Below, one piece after another: positions 52,895 through 60,214 of a stretch of DNA of 64,000 nucleotides. The stretch covers positions 186,001 to 250,000 of the forward strand of contig BTQZ01000001.1 in NCBI GenBank assembly GCA_036986135.1, written 5' to 3'. The position numbers and the translations under genes were made by a program. Every line of letters starts with the position of its first letter. The first letter of the stretch is position 1. This DNA comes from JADFRG01 sp036986135. Its GTDB lineage: Bacteria > Chloroflexota > Anaerolineae > Anaerolineales > E44-bin32. The notes beneath the pieces were generated by a model that was given only the letters and a program-made list of their open reading frames with translations, was not told where the DNA came from and searched no databases.

Positions 52895-53794
52895 ATGCCG
52901 GAGATAACCATATTTCTGTGTCTGATCGTCGGCGGGGCCCTGCTTGGGCTCTTTCTGATTGCGGGAGCCATTCGGATCATCCCCGAGTACGAGCGGATCA
53001 TCGTGTTCAGGCTCGGGCGATCATTGGGTGAGCGCGGGCCCGGGCTGGTGCTGTTGACCCCCTTTATCGATCGAGGCACCAGAGTGGATCTACGCGAGCA
53101 GGTGCGCGAAATCCCGCGCCAAACCTCGATCACACTCGATAACGCGCCCATCGATATCGATTTCCTTTGGTATTTCAAGATCGTGAATGCCACGATGAGC
53201 GTCCTGCAGGTCGAGGATTTCGAGGGTGCGGCAGAGGGTATGGCGACCACTACGCTGCGATCGGTCATCGGCGGCATTCCGCTGGATGACGTGCTTTCCC
53301 AGCGTGACCATATCAACCAAACGCTGCGAGTGAAGCTGGATGAGGTCACCGAGCGCTGGGGAGTCAAAGTTACGAACGTAGAAATCCGCGAGATTCTGCC
53401 GCCCAAGGAAGTCCAGGATGCGATGAATAGACAGATGACCGCCGAGCGAGTACGCCGAGCGGTGGTGACCGAGTCGACCGGCCAGCGGGACGCGGAGATC
53501 AATATAGCAGAGGGGCAGAAGCAGGCCGAAATCCTCAAGGCGGAAGGCGACAAGGAAGCCAACGTCTTGCGCGCAGAAGGCGACCGGCAATCGCAGCTCC
53601 TGAGAGCACAGGGCTACGCCGCGGCGCTGGAGCAGATCTATGGAGCAGCACAAGGCATAGACCAAAAGACAATGACCCTGCAGTATTTTGAGACGCTGAA
53701 GGATATGGGCGCCAGCCCCGCGACGAAGTTCATCTTTCCGATGGAGTTCACCAGTCTGCTGGAAAGCTTCAAGCGCGAAGACCATTCCTCCTAG
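52895..53794 (+). CDS. Slipin/stomatin-like SPFH protein
   Basis: 299 residues from ATG 52895 with AAGGAG upstream. One N-terminal membrane hairpin is followed by the SPFH domain (IIPEYERIIVFRLGR) and a coiled coil rich in AEGDKEANVLRAEGDRQ. The C-terminus resembles slipin 2. It probably oligomerises at the membrane with the NfeD partner. Confidence 0.9.
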   Translation: MPEITIFLCLIVGGALLGLFLIAGAIRIIPEYERIIVFRLGRSLGERGPGLVLLTPFIDRGTRVDLREQVREIPRQTSITLDNAPIDIDFLWYFKIVNATMSVLQVEDFEGAAEGMATTTLRSVIGGIPLDDVLSQRDHINQTLRVKLDEVTERWGVKVTNVEIREILPPKEVQDAMNRQMTAERVRRAVVTESTGQRDAEINIAEGQKQAEILKAEGDKEANVLRAEGDRQSQLLRAQGYAAALEQIYGAAQGIDQKTMTLQYFETLKDMGASPATKFIFPMEFTSLLESFKREDHSS

Positions 53795-53816
53795 GCGCGC
53801 AAATGAGCACCGACGG

Positions 53817-53838
53817 CCGCGCGCAGGTGAGCGCGCGG
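53817..53838. terminator. Strong GC hairpin after the slipin gene
   Basis: CCGCGCGC pairs perfectly with GCGCGCGG around an AGGTGA loop, and is followed by a pyrimidine-rich TCCACTTTCTTT. It may terminate the nfeD-slipin mRNA, although the T-run is weak. Confidence 0.6.
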
Positions 53839-53867
53839 TCCACTTTCTTTCCCAAAGAGGATTCCAA

Positions 53868-54356
53868 ATCGCAGAGTCCCTGATCGAAGACAGACAAACT
53901 CGTCCGGATGGATCCGAGGTCAGCATCCAGCCTGCCACCTGGAGGGACCTGCGCGCAACCGTGGCTCTCGAAAAGGTATGTTTTGGCCGCGACTCGTGGC
54001 CGTGGCCGGAGATCCTGGCGGCATTGACCTTCCCGGGCACAATCCGGCTGAAAGCCGAGCTTAATGGCCGGATGGTGGGTTTCGCGATTGGAGACCGCAG
54101 GGGCAGAAACGACCTTGGCTGGGTGGCCTCCATAGGGGTGCATCCGGAATACCGGCGCAGAGGACTAGGCCGGCAGCTGCTTGCGGCATGTGAGCGGGGA
54201 TTGGAGACGCACCGAGTGCGGCTGTCGCTGCGTAAGACCAATGAGGCCGCGCTAGAGCTGTACCTTCAGGCGGGATATTCGAGAGTGGATCTCTGGCCGA
54301 AATACTATAGGGACGGTGAGGATGCGGTCGTGATGGAGAGAATCGTCACGGGTTGA
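53868..54356 (+). CDS. GNAT acetyltransferase (RimI-like), probably starting at ATC
   Basis: 162 residues when read from ATC 53868. The first possible ATG/GTG/TTG, GTG 53961, would cut off the first GNAT strand VSIQPATWRDL, which is found in-frame upstream of it. AGAGG lies 7 bases before ATC 53868, and no other standard start lies in the frame between the end of the slipin gene and 53961. The acetyl-CoA loop is VHPEYRRRGLGRQLL and TNEAALELYLQAGY is the terminal motif. It may acetylate a ribosomal protein or a small amine; the substrate is not known. Confidence 0.82.
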   Translation: MAESLIEDRQTRPDGSEVSIQPATWRDLRATVALEKVCFGRDSWPWPEILAALTFPGTIRLKAELNGRMVGFAIGDRRGRNDLGWVASIGVHPEYRRRGLGRQLLAACERGLETHRVRLSLRKTNEAALELYLQAGYSRVDLWPKYYRDGEDAVVMERIVTG

Positions 54357-54380
54357 GCCGAATAGTAACTCTGGTAAAAT
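54353..54380 (+). promoter_or_regulatory. Promoter of rplI
   Basis: TTGAGC at 54353-54358, a 16-base spacer and TAAAAT at 54375-54380. The start of transcription would be near 54387, so the leader before rplI is about 57 bases and begins with the hairpin next to it. Confidence 0.7.
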
Positions 54381-54389
54381 GCGGCCTCC

Positions 54390-54414
54390 AGGGCGTCGAG
54401 TGTCTCGGCGCCCT
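54390..54414 (+). promoter_or_regulatory. 5' leader hairpin of rplI
   Basis: AGGGCGTCGAG pairs with CTCGGCGCCCT (11 pairs, one G-T) around a TGT loop, immediately at the predicted start of the transcript. There is no T-run after it, so it is not a terminator. It could protect the 5' end or bind a regulator such as a ribosomal protein. Confidence 0.55.
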
Positions 54415-54443
54415 AGCTTTGAAGAAAGGGAATTCACGGATCA

Positions 54444-55181
54444 ATGGAAGTAATGCTGTTAAGGGACGTGTACAAACTGGGCCTGGCGGGGGACGTGAAG
54501 CGCGTAGCGGATGGCTATGGCCGCAATTTCCTTATTCCCCAGGGCCTGGCGACGCTGGCTACGCCCGGGGCCTTGACTCAATCCGATCGAATTCGGGCCT
54601 CAGCCGTAGAGGAGCGCGCCCGCCTCAACCAGGAGCTGACCGCCGTTTTTGAGCAGCTCAACGGCCTGCAGCTAAACTTCCCCGTCAAGGCGGGCGAAAC
54701 GGGAAAGCTGTATGGCTCGGTGACCACCCAAATGATCAGCGACGCCATCATGGAGAGCAAAGGGATTGAGGTCGATCGCAGTCAATTTGACAGCGAGCCC
54801 ATCCGATCGCTCGGCGTTCACTCGATGAGCGCCAGACTAACCGTAGATCTCATTCCTGAGCTCACGATTGTTGTGCATCGCGAGGATCTGCCGCCCGAGT
54901 CTGCGTTTGAACAGACAGCGGAGGAGGCAGAAGACCTCGGCGAGTTCACTGATCTCCAGGCAGAGCTCGAGGCGGAAGAAGCTGAGGAACAAGCCGAAGA
55001 GGGAGAAGAGCAATCCCTTGAAGAAAATGGGCAAGCCCTTGATGCAGAAGGGCAGGCCGGGGAAGGGGAAGAGCGGGGGGATCTCGAGGGTCAAAGTGGA
55101 GGAGAAGACTCCGCAGTGGAAGAGATCGAAGTAGAGGCGATCGCACCGGAGGAGGAAGTAGGTACAGACGAGCCATCCTAG
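54444..55181 (+). CDS. rplI: Ribosomal protein bL9 with long acidic C-terminal extension
   Basis: 245 residues, where normal bL9 has about 148. Residues 1-146 are bL9: MEVMLLRDVYKLG, the GYGRNFLIPQGLA motif and the C-domain (KLYGSVTTQMISDAI). From about 147 a tail rich in glutamate, aspartate, glutamine and glycine runs to the end, with stretches such as EAEEAEEQAEEGEEQ. The tail is very acidic, which is unusual for a ribosomal protein. A leader hairpin and promoter precede it. rodZ-like gene follows 23 bases after it. Confidence 0.9.
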   Translation: MEVMLLRDVYKLGLAGDVKRVADGYGRNFLIPQGLATLATPGALTQSDRIRASAVEERARLNQELTAVFEQLNGLQLNFPVKAGETGKLYGSVTTQMISDAIMESKGIEVDRSQFDSEPIRSLGVHSMSARLTVDLIPELTIVVHREDLPPESAFEQTAEEAEDLGEFTDLQAELEAEEAEEQAEEGEEQSLEENGQALDAEGQAGEGEERGDLEGQSGGEDSAVEEIEVEAIAPEEEVGTDEPS

Positions 55182-55204
55182 CTCCTGGGGGTCAGGCAGG
55201 AAGC

Positions 55205-56038
55205 ATGGAGGAAATTGCACGGACTCTCAAGGAAGCCAGGCAGCGTCTCGGCCTGACCCTGGAAGAAGCCGAACGCTCGACCCGCATACGTGCCCATTAC
55301 CTGGAGGCACTCGAGCAGGGCGAGATCCAATCTATCCCCTCTCAGGTCCAGACGCGTGGTTTCCTCAAAAACTACTCCGAGTATCTGGGCCTAGATTCCG
55401 GGCCCATTCTCCAGCGTTATTCAGAAGTCATACATTCGCAGCGAACGCTTCCCTTGCGGCGGTCTCGACAGGATGAACAGGCGACGCGCCCCTCGGTTCG
55501 GGTGCGAAGGCGCAGAATTTCCGCCGATCTAGTGATCGCGGCCGTGATCACACTTACCGTACTGGCGGTTCTGATCTGGGGATTCGGGCTGGTGGCCAGC
55601 TCACTGCGCAGCCAAGCACAAGCAGACTCTCCGTTCTTGATCCCCACGTTTACTCCTATCGCTGAAGGAGGTACTCCGATATCGGAGTTGGCGATACTGC
55701 CGGCCGCGCAAACTCCGACACCACCCTCCATTGAGATCCCAGTGGTCCTGACCGACGCCCTTGACCTTCGATTGCTGGTTGAACGGAGGGTCTGGCTTAG
55801 CGTAGAGGTCGATGGCGAAGTCGTTGAAAGGCGGCGTGCTGCGCCGGGAGAGCTGCTGGAGTACCAGGGCGAGGAACTCATCAAGGTAACAACCGGCAAC
55901 GGGGGCGGAATACGGGTCTTCTTTAGAGGAGAGGATCAGGGGTTACTGGGCGAGCTAAACCAGGTCGTTATCCGTCTCTGGATCCGAGAAGGTGCGATCA
56001 CACCCACTCCCAGCACGACGCCCGAGAGCAGCGGCTGA
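55205..56038 (+). CDS. rodZ: RodZ-like cell-shape protein (HTH + membrane + DUF4115)
   Basis: 277 residues. The N-terminal helix-turn-helix (TLKEARQRLGLTLEEAERSTRIRAHYLEALEQG) is the RodZ HTH_25 type. A basic stretch and one membrane helix (LVIAAVITLTVLAVLIWGFG) follow, then a Ser/Pro linker and a DUF4115-like beta domain (LLVERRVWLSVEVDGEVV). RodZ links MreB to the envelope and helps to keep rod shape. It is probably co-transcribed with rplI. Confidence 0.88.
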   Translation: MEEIARTLKEARQRLGLTLEEAERSTRIRAHYLEALEQGEIQSIPSQVQTRGFLKNYSEYLGLDSGPILQRYSEVIHSQRTLPLRRSRQDEQATRPSVRVRRRRISADLVIAAVITLTVLAVLIWGFGLVASSLRSQAQADSPFLIPTFTPIAEGGTPISELAILPAAQTPTPPSIEIPVVLTDALDLRLLVERRVWLSVEVDGEVVERRRAAPGELLEYQGEELIKVTTGNGGGIRVFFRGEDQGLLGELNQVVIRLWIREGAITPTPSTTPESSG

Positions 56039-56150
56039 AAAATCCTCCGACCAGCTGCAAGAAACGCGGAGCACTTCATGCGACGCGCCGGCAATGAACC
56101 CCCGCCTCCCTTTTTGTCCCCGCTCAATTCATAGCTCTATAACGAAAAAA

Positions 56151-56177
56151 GCTGTCTCAAGCCAGTCTTGAGACAGC
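56151..56177 (-). terminator. Terminator of the DUF1232 gene (minus strand)
   Basis: GCTGTCTCAAG and CTTGAGACAGC (11 perfect pairs) with a CCAGT loop. Six A residues sit at 56145-56150, so the minus-strand RNA ends in a U-run. The hairpin lies 26 bases beyond the stop codon of the DUF1232 gene and may also slow plus-strand transcription from rodZ. Confidence 0.85.
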
Positions 56178-56202
56178 CTCGCGTTCGTCAGCCAAGGGTC
56201 CG

Positions 56203-56523
56203 TCAGCCATCCCCCTGGTCATCATCCGTCACTTCGCGGAACTCCCCATCCACCACGGACTCCAGCGCATCGATGTGCTCTTGAACGATCTCAGGTGGAC
56301 AAAGCTCGATGAAGAAATAGGCTCCGGCCCAGAGTATGGCCACGTCGTCGACCGGTCCGGGGATATCGAACGGGAAGATGAGATAGATCACCGCGCCGAT
56401 AGGGATCAACTTGATGAGCGGGTTGATGCGGCGATCCAGCATGAGCCGGAAAATCAGCTTCACTCGAAACGTGATGTTCTCGAAGAAGCTGCCTTTGCTG
56501 GGAATGATGGGACCATCCGACAT
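56203..56523 (-). CDS. DUF1232 small membrane protein
   Basis: 106 residues from ATG 56523; a longer in-frame start at 56694 would reach into the moaA leader. The DUF1232 core is visible (LDRRINPLIKLIPIGAVIYLIFPFDIPGPVDDVAIL). The C-terminus is acidic. Such proteins have one or two helices in the membrane and no defined role. It is transcribed away from moaA with a shared gap of 164 bases. Confidence 0.8.
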   Translation of the reverse strand: MSDGPIIPSKGSFFENITFRVKLIFRLMLDRRINPLIKLIPIGAVIYLIFPFDIPGPVDDVAILWAGAYFFIELCPPEIVQEHIDALESVVDGEFREVTDDDQGDG

Positions 56524-56629
56524 AACGGTGACGATTATAACTGCTGGCCTGAGGGCTCGAATCGGCCTGCGTGATAAAATCGCTCGGCTCTGGCGCGTTC
56601 CTATGAATCCCGCTGCGGTTGGTTTCACT

Positions 56630-56671
56630 GGTGGAGGCAGGCCTCCGCCGGGGCTGCACCCTCTCCCAGGG
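56630..56671 (+). promoter_or_regulatory. Structured leader of moaA (two hairpins)
   Basis: GGTGGAGG-CAGG-CCTCCGCC (56630-56649, 8 pairs with one G-T) and CCCT-CTCCC-AGGG (56659-56671) lie just before moaA. A molybdenum-cofactor riboswitch would be plausible in this place, but I cannot recognise its consensus, so it is only a structured leader. Confidence 0.45.
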
Positions 56672-56686
56672 GCTCGTTGTAAAAAG

Positions 56687-57688
56687 ATGATCACGGATAC
56701 TCTGTCGCGACCGCTGAACGATCTGCGAATTTCGGTAACGGATCGCTGTAATTTTCGCTGTGTCTACTGCATGCCGAAAGAGATTTTCGGCAGAAAATTC
56801 CAGTTCCTGAGCCGCGAAGAACTGCTCACTTTTGAAGAGATAGAAACAGTCACCCGGGCGTTTCACGCTATTGGGGTTCGCAAGATTCGGCTCACCGGAG
56901 GCGAACCGCTGGTCAGAAGTCAAGTCGAGCAGCTGGTTGCCATGCTGTCGGAGCTGCCTGATACGGACTTGACGATGACCACCAACGGCATCCTGCTGCC
57001 GACCTTGGCAAAAGATCTCAAAGCGGCCGGATTGAAGCGTGTGACGATCAGCCTGGATTCGCTCGACGACGCCGAGTTTCAAGCCATGAACGACGTCGGC
57101 GCTAGCGTTCAGGATGTATTGCGCGGCGTAGAAGCCGCCGAAGACGCCGGCCTGCATCCTGTCAAGATCAACATGGTTGTCAAGCGGGGCGTGAATGAAG
57201 ACAGTGTGCTCCCGATGGCTCGCTATTTCAAGGAGCAAGGCCATATCCTGCGCTTCATCGAGTATATGGATGTGGGACACACCAACGGCTGGCGCCTGGA
57301 CGAAGTCGTGCCTGCGGCAGAAATTATTGAGAGGGTCGGCGCGGAACTAGCGCTCGAGCCTATCGAACCCAACTATCGCGGCGAAGTAGCAAATCGATAT
57401 CGCTACTTGGAAGGGTCAGGGGAAATTGGCGTCATCGCCTCCGTGACCCATCCCTTCTGCCAGGACTGCACGCGCGTGCGCCTCTCCGCAGATGGGATGC
57501 TGTACACTTGCCTGTTTGCGGTTAAGGGTCACGATCTGCGCGGGGCCATACGCTCCGGCGCTTCTCATGAGGAGCTGATCGAAATCATTTCCTCCATATG
57601 GACCCGCCGTACCGATCGCTACTCCGAGCTGCGCTCGGAAGCAACCGAGGGCCTGCAGAAGATCGAGATGTCATACATCGGCGGCTAG
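56687..57688 (+). CDS. moaA: GTP 3',8-cyclase, molybdenum cofactor synthesis
   Basis: 333 residues from ATG 56687; an in-frame upstream ATG would add about 90 residues. The radical-SAM motif CNFRCVYC is complete, and a second cluster near the C-terminus is formed by CQDCTRVRLSADGMLYTC. Both iron-sulfur sites needed for the conversion of GTP to cyclic pyranopterin are present. The typical C-terminal GG ends the protein. The presence of molybdenum enzymes is implied. Confidence 0.94.
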   Translation: MITDTLSRPLNDLRISVTDRCNFRCVYCMPKEIFGRKFQFLSREELLTFEEIETVTRAFHAIGVRKIRLTGGEPLVRSQVEQLVAMLSELPDTDLTMTTNGILLPTLAKDLKAAGLKRVTISLDSLDDAEFQAMNDVGASVQDVLRGVEAAEDAGLHPVKINMVVKRGVNEDSVLPMARYFKEQGHILRFIEYMDVGHTNGWRLDEVVPAAEIIERVGAELALEPIEPNYRGEVANRYRYLEGSGEIGVIASVTHPFCQDCTRVRLSADGMLYTCLFAVKGHDLRGAIRSGASHEELIEIISSIWTRRTDRYSELRSEATEGLQKIEMSYIGG

Positions 57689-57715
57689 GAACGGACGTCG
57701 CGAACGTAGGAGCAG

Positions 57716-57742
57716 AGGCTGGCCATGGGGCCGGCCTTTTTT
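57716..57742 (+). terminator. Rho-independent terminator after moaA
   Basis: AGGCTGGCC pairs with GGCCGGCCT (one G-T) around ATGG, then six Ts. It ends the moaA transcript. Confidence 0.9.
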
Positions 57743-57855
57743 ATCGGGCCGCGATCCTAGCCCCGATGAGATGAGAAGAAGGTAGGGAAGGGGGCTGCCG
57801 AGAGGCAAATGGTAGAATGCAAACTCCCACCTTATTGTATGCTTGAGCGCCTCCC

Positions 57856-58872
57856 ATGAACGGATTCTTAAGACGCTGGCAGTTCTGGTTCGGCCTGGCG
57901 ATCAGCGCCCTCTTTCTCTGGCTCGCGCTCCGCGGCCTACGCCTCGCCGATGTATGGCAGTCGATTCAGGGAGCGCAGTATCTCTGGCTCATTCCCGGAC
58001 TGGCGGCCTACTGGATCGGGGTTTTGGTTCGATCCTGGCGGTGGACATACCTGCTGCGTCCGCTGAAGAACATCTCCACGCGTAAAGCGTTTCCTATCGT
58101 CGTCATCGGATACATGGGGAACAACATCCTGCCGGCTCGGGCGGGTGAGCTGCTGCGGGCCTATGTGCTGCGCCGCAGCGAAGAGGTTCCAATCAGCGGA
58201 TCGCTGGCAACGATCGTGCTCGAGCGAGCCTTTGACGGCGTGGTCATGCTTTCATTCGTAGTATTCAACCTACCGGAGCTCGCCCGGGTGAGCACCGATT
58301 CAGGCCTGGTCGGAAACCTATACAACCTGGCAATCCTTGGCGTTACGGGCTTTCTCATAGCCGTGGCTCTGCTCGTGTTCATGGCCGTCTACCCGAAGCA
58401 ATCACAATCTGCGTTGGAATGGGTGAATCAGCGTTTCGTTCCTCACAGGTTCAGGCGCCAGGTCACTCAACTCAGCCTGCGCTTTCTCGAGGGCCTGGGA
58501 GCACTCCGCTCGCCTCGAGATTTACTTATGGTGCTGCTCTCCTCCGTCGTGATCTGGTTGCTCGAAACCGTCAAATACTGGTATCTCATGCAGGCATTTC
58601 CGTTCGAAGTGAGCTTCTTTGCCTTGATGCTGATGAATGGAGTGGTCAATTTGGCGACCACGCTGCCTTCCGCTCCGGGATATATTGGCACCTTCGATGC
58701 GCCGGGGATTGCGGTCCTGGTTGCCTTCGGCGTCGACCACGCGGTGGCCACAGGCTACACGCTTGTACTTCACGCGGCGCTCTGGCTTCCGATCACGTTG
58801 CTCGGTCTGTACTATATGGTCCGAGAAGGAATCAGCTGGAGAAGCGTTCGAGCAGAGGCCGCTGCTCAGTGA
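57856..58872 (+). CDS. Lysylphosphatidylglycerol synthase-like / flippase TM protein (UPF0104)
   Basis: 338 residues, about eight membrane segments. Family motifs include PLKNISTRKAFPIVVIGYMGNNILPARAGELLRAYVL, LERAFDGV and the late LPSAPGYIGTFD. Proteins of this fold may flip lipids or lipid-linked sugars across the membrane. No lysyl transferase domain follows. The next gene, an FAD enzyme, starts 31 bases later. Confidence 0.85.
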   Translation: MNGFLRRWQFWFGLAISALFLWLALRGLRLADVWQSIQGAQYLWLIPGLAAYWIGVLVRSWRWTYLLRPLKNISTRKAFPIVVIGYMGNNILPARAGELLRAYVLRRSEEVPISGSLATIVLERAFDGVVMLSFVVFNLPELARVSTDSGLVGNLYNLAILGVTGFLIAVALLVFMAVYPKQSQSALEWVNQRFVPHRFRRQVTQLSLRFLEGLGALRSPRDLLMVLLSSVVIWLLETVKYWYLMQAFPFEVSFFALMLMNGVVNLATTLPSAPGYIGTFDAPGIAVLVAFGVDHAVATGYTLVLHAALWLPITLLGLYYMVREGISWRSVRAEAAAQ

Positions 58873-58903
58873 GGGATTTGGCGCGAACCGCACCGATCTC
58901 CCT

Positions 58904-60196
58904 ATGAAGCGAATAGCGATTATCGGGGCAGGAGCGGGGGGCCTGGCAGCCGCATACGATCTGGCGCGTGCGGGCCACCAGGTGACCGTCTTCGAGTCGG
59001 ATGACCACGTTGGTGGGCTTGCATCGGGTTTCAAGCAGCCGAATTGGGACTGGTCGGTGGAGCGCTATTATCACCACTGGTTCGCCTCCGACAAACACAT
59101 ATTGGGCCTGATCGACGAACTGGGTTGGAGCGAGCGCGTGGTCTTCCCCCGCCCGGTTACCGTGGTCTACCATGACGAGCGGTTCTACCCACTCGATTCG
59201 CCCATCGCAGTACTCCGTTTCCCAGGAATCCCGTTTCTCGATCGGCTGAGGGTCGGTGCTGTGGTGGCCTATCTCCGGTACGTGGCGCGCTGGGAACCGC
59301 TTGAGCAGGTCACCGCTCACGAGTGGCTATCGGCTCGCGTTGGCGCGCGTGCCTACTCATCCATTTGGGAGCCGCTGCTGGACGGAAAATTTGGTCCCCA
59401 CTACAAAGACGTCAACATGGCCTGGTTTTGGGCGCGCATCAAGGCGCGCACCCCTCGCCTGGGTACTTACGAAGGCGGCTTTCAAGCCTTCATGGATGAC
59501 CTGGCGGATCAGGTGGGGTTGGAGGGGGCGGTGATCCGATTGCAGACGCCGGTGGAAGGGCTACAGCCCACAAACGATCGGCAGCTAGAGGTCCGACTGA
59601 AAGGCGAGCCCCAGGTATTCGACGACTGTTTGGTCACGACCTCACCCACACTGCTCGCCCAGCTGGCTCCAGGCTTGCCGGAACCCTATTTGCAGGGGCT
59701 GAAAGAGATGAAATCCATGGGCGCGGTCGTCATGATCCTTTCGCTCAAGCATCGTCTCTCCGAGCAAGGTCACTATTGGCACAACCTGCCCAAGGGGGCC
59801 GGATTCCCGTTTTTATCGCTCGTCGAACATACGAATTTCCTGCCAAGTGAGCATTTTGGCGGGGAGCACATCCTCTACTGCGGGGACTACCTAGATCTGG
59901 GCCACGAATACTTCGAACTCTCTCAGTTTGAACTGCTGGAAAGATTTGTGCCGACCCTCACACGCATCAACCCGGCCTTCGAGCCGGAATGGATCAACGC
60001 CAGCTGGCTGTACCGCACCCCCTATGCTCAGCCGATACCGCCTATAAATCACTCGAAGTCGATTCCAGACATTAAGACGCCCATTCCTGGCCTGTGGTTT
60101 GCCAGCATGAGCCAGGTGTACCCGTGGGATCGGGGCACAAACTTTGCGGTCGAAATCGCACGCCGGGCAGCATCTCGCATCCTACAGGTCACTTGA
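58904..60196 (+). CDS. FAD-dependent amine-oxidase-fold protein (protoporphyrinogen-oxidase-like)
   Basis: 430 residues from ATG 58904. The dinucleotide fold IIGAGAGGLAAAYDLARAGHQVTVFE starts the protein. ESDDHVGGLASGF follows, and the C-terminal FAD motif is GLWFASMSQVYPWDRGTN. It resembles the HemY/phytoene-desaturase group used in sugar and lipid pathways, so the substrate is uncertain. It lies between a flippase-like and a cytochrome gene; the three may be one transcript. Confidence 0.85.
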   Translation: MKRIAIIGAGAGGLAAAYDLARAGHQVTVFESDDHVGGLASGFKQPNWDWSVERYYHHWFASDKHILGLIDELGWSERVVFPRPVTVVYHDERFYPLDSPIAVLRFPGIPFLDRLRVGAVVAYLRYVARWEPLEQVTAHEWLSARVGARAYSSIWEPLLDGKFGPHYKDVNMAWFWARIKARTPRLGTYEGGFQAFMDDLADQVGLEGAVIRLQTPVEGLQPTNDRQLEVRLKGEPQVFDDCLVTTSPTLLAQLAPGLPEPYLQGLKEMKSMGAVVMILSLKHRLSEQGHYWHNLPKGAGFPFLSLVEHTNFLPSEHFGGEHILYCGDYLDLGHEYFELSQFELLERFVPTLTRINPAFEPEWINASWLYRTPYAQPIPPINHSKSIPDIKTPIPGLWFASMSQVYPWDRGTNFAVEIARRAASRILQVT

Positions 60197-60214
60197 TGAC
60201 TCACCGAACTCACC

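Noticed and set aside
56630..56671. Molybdenum-cofactor riboswitch before moaA
   Set aside because: I could not recognise the conserved Moco motif, so I call it only a structured leader.
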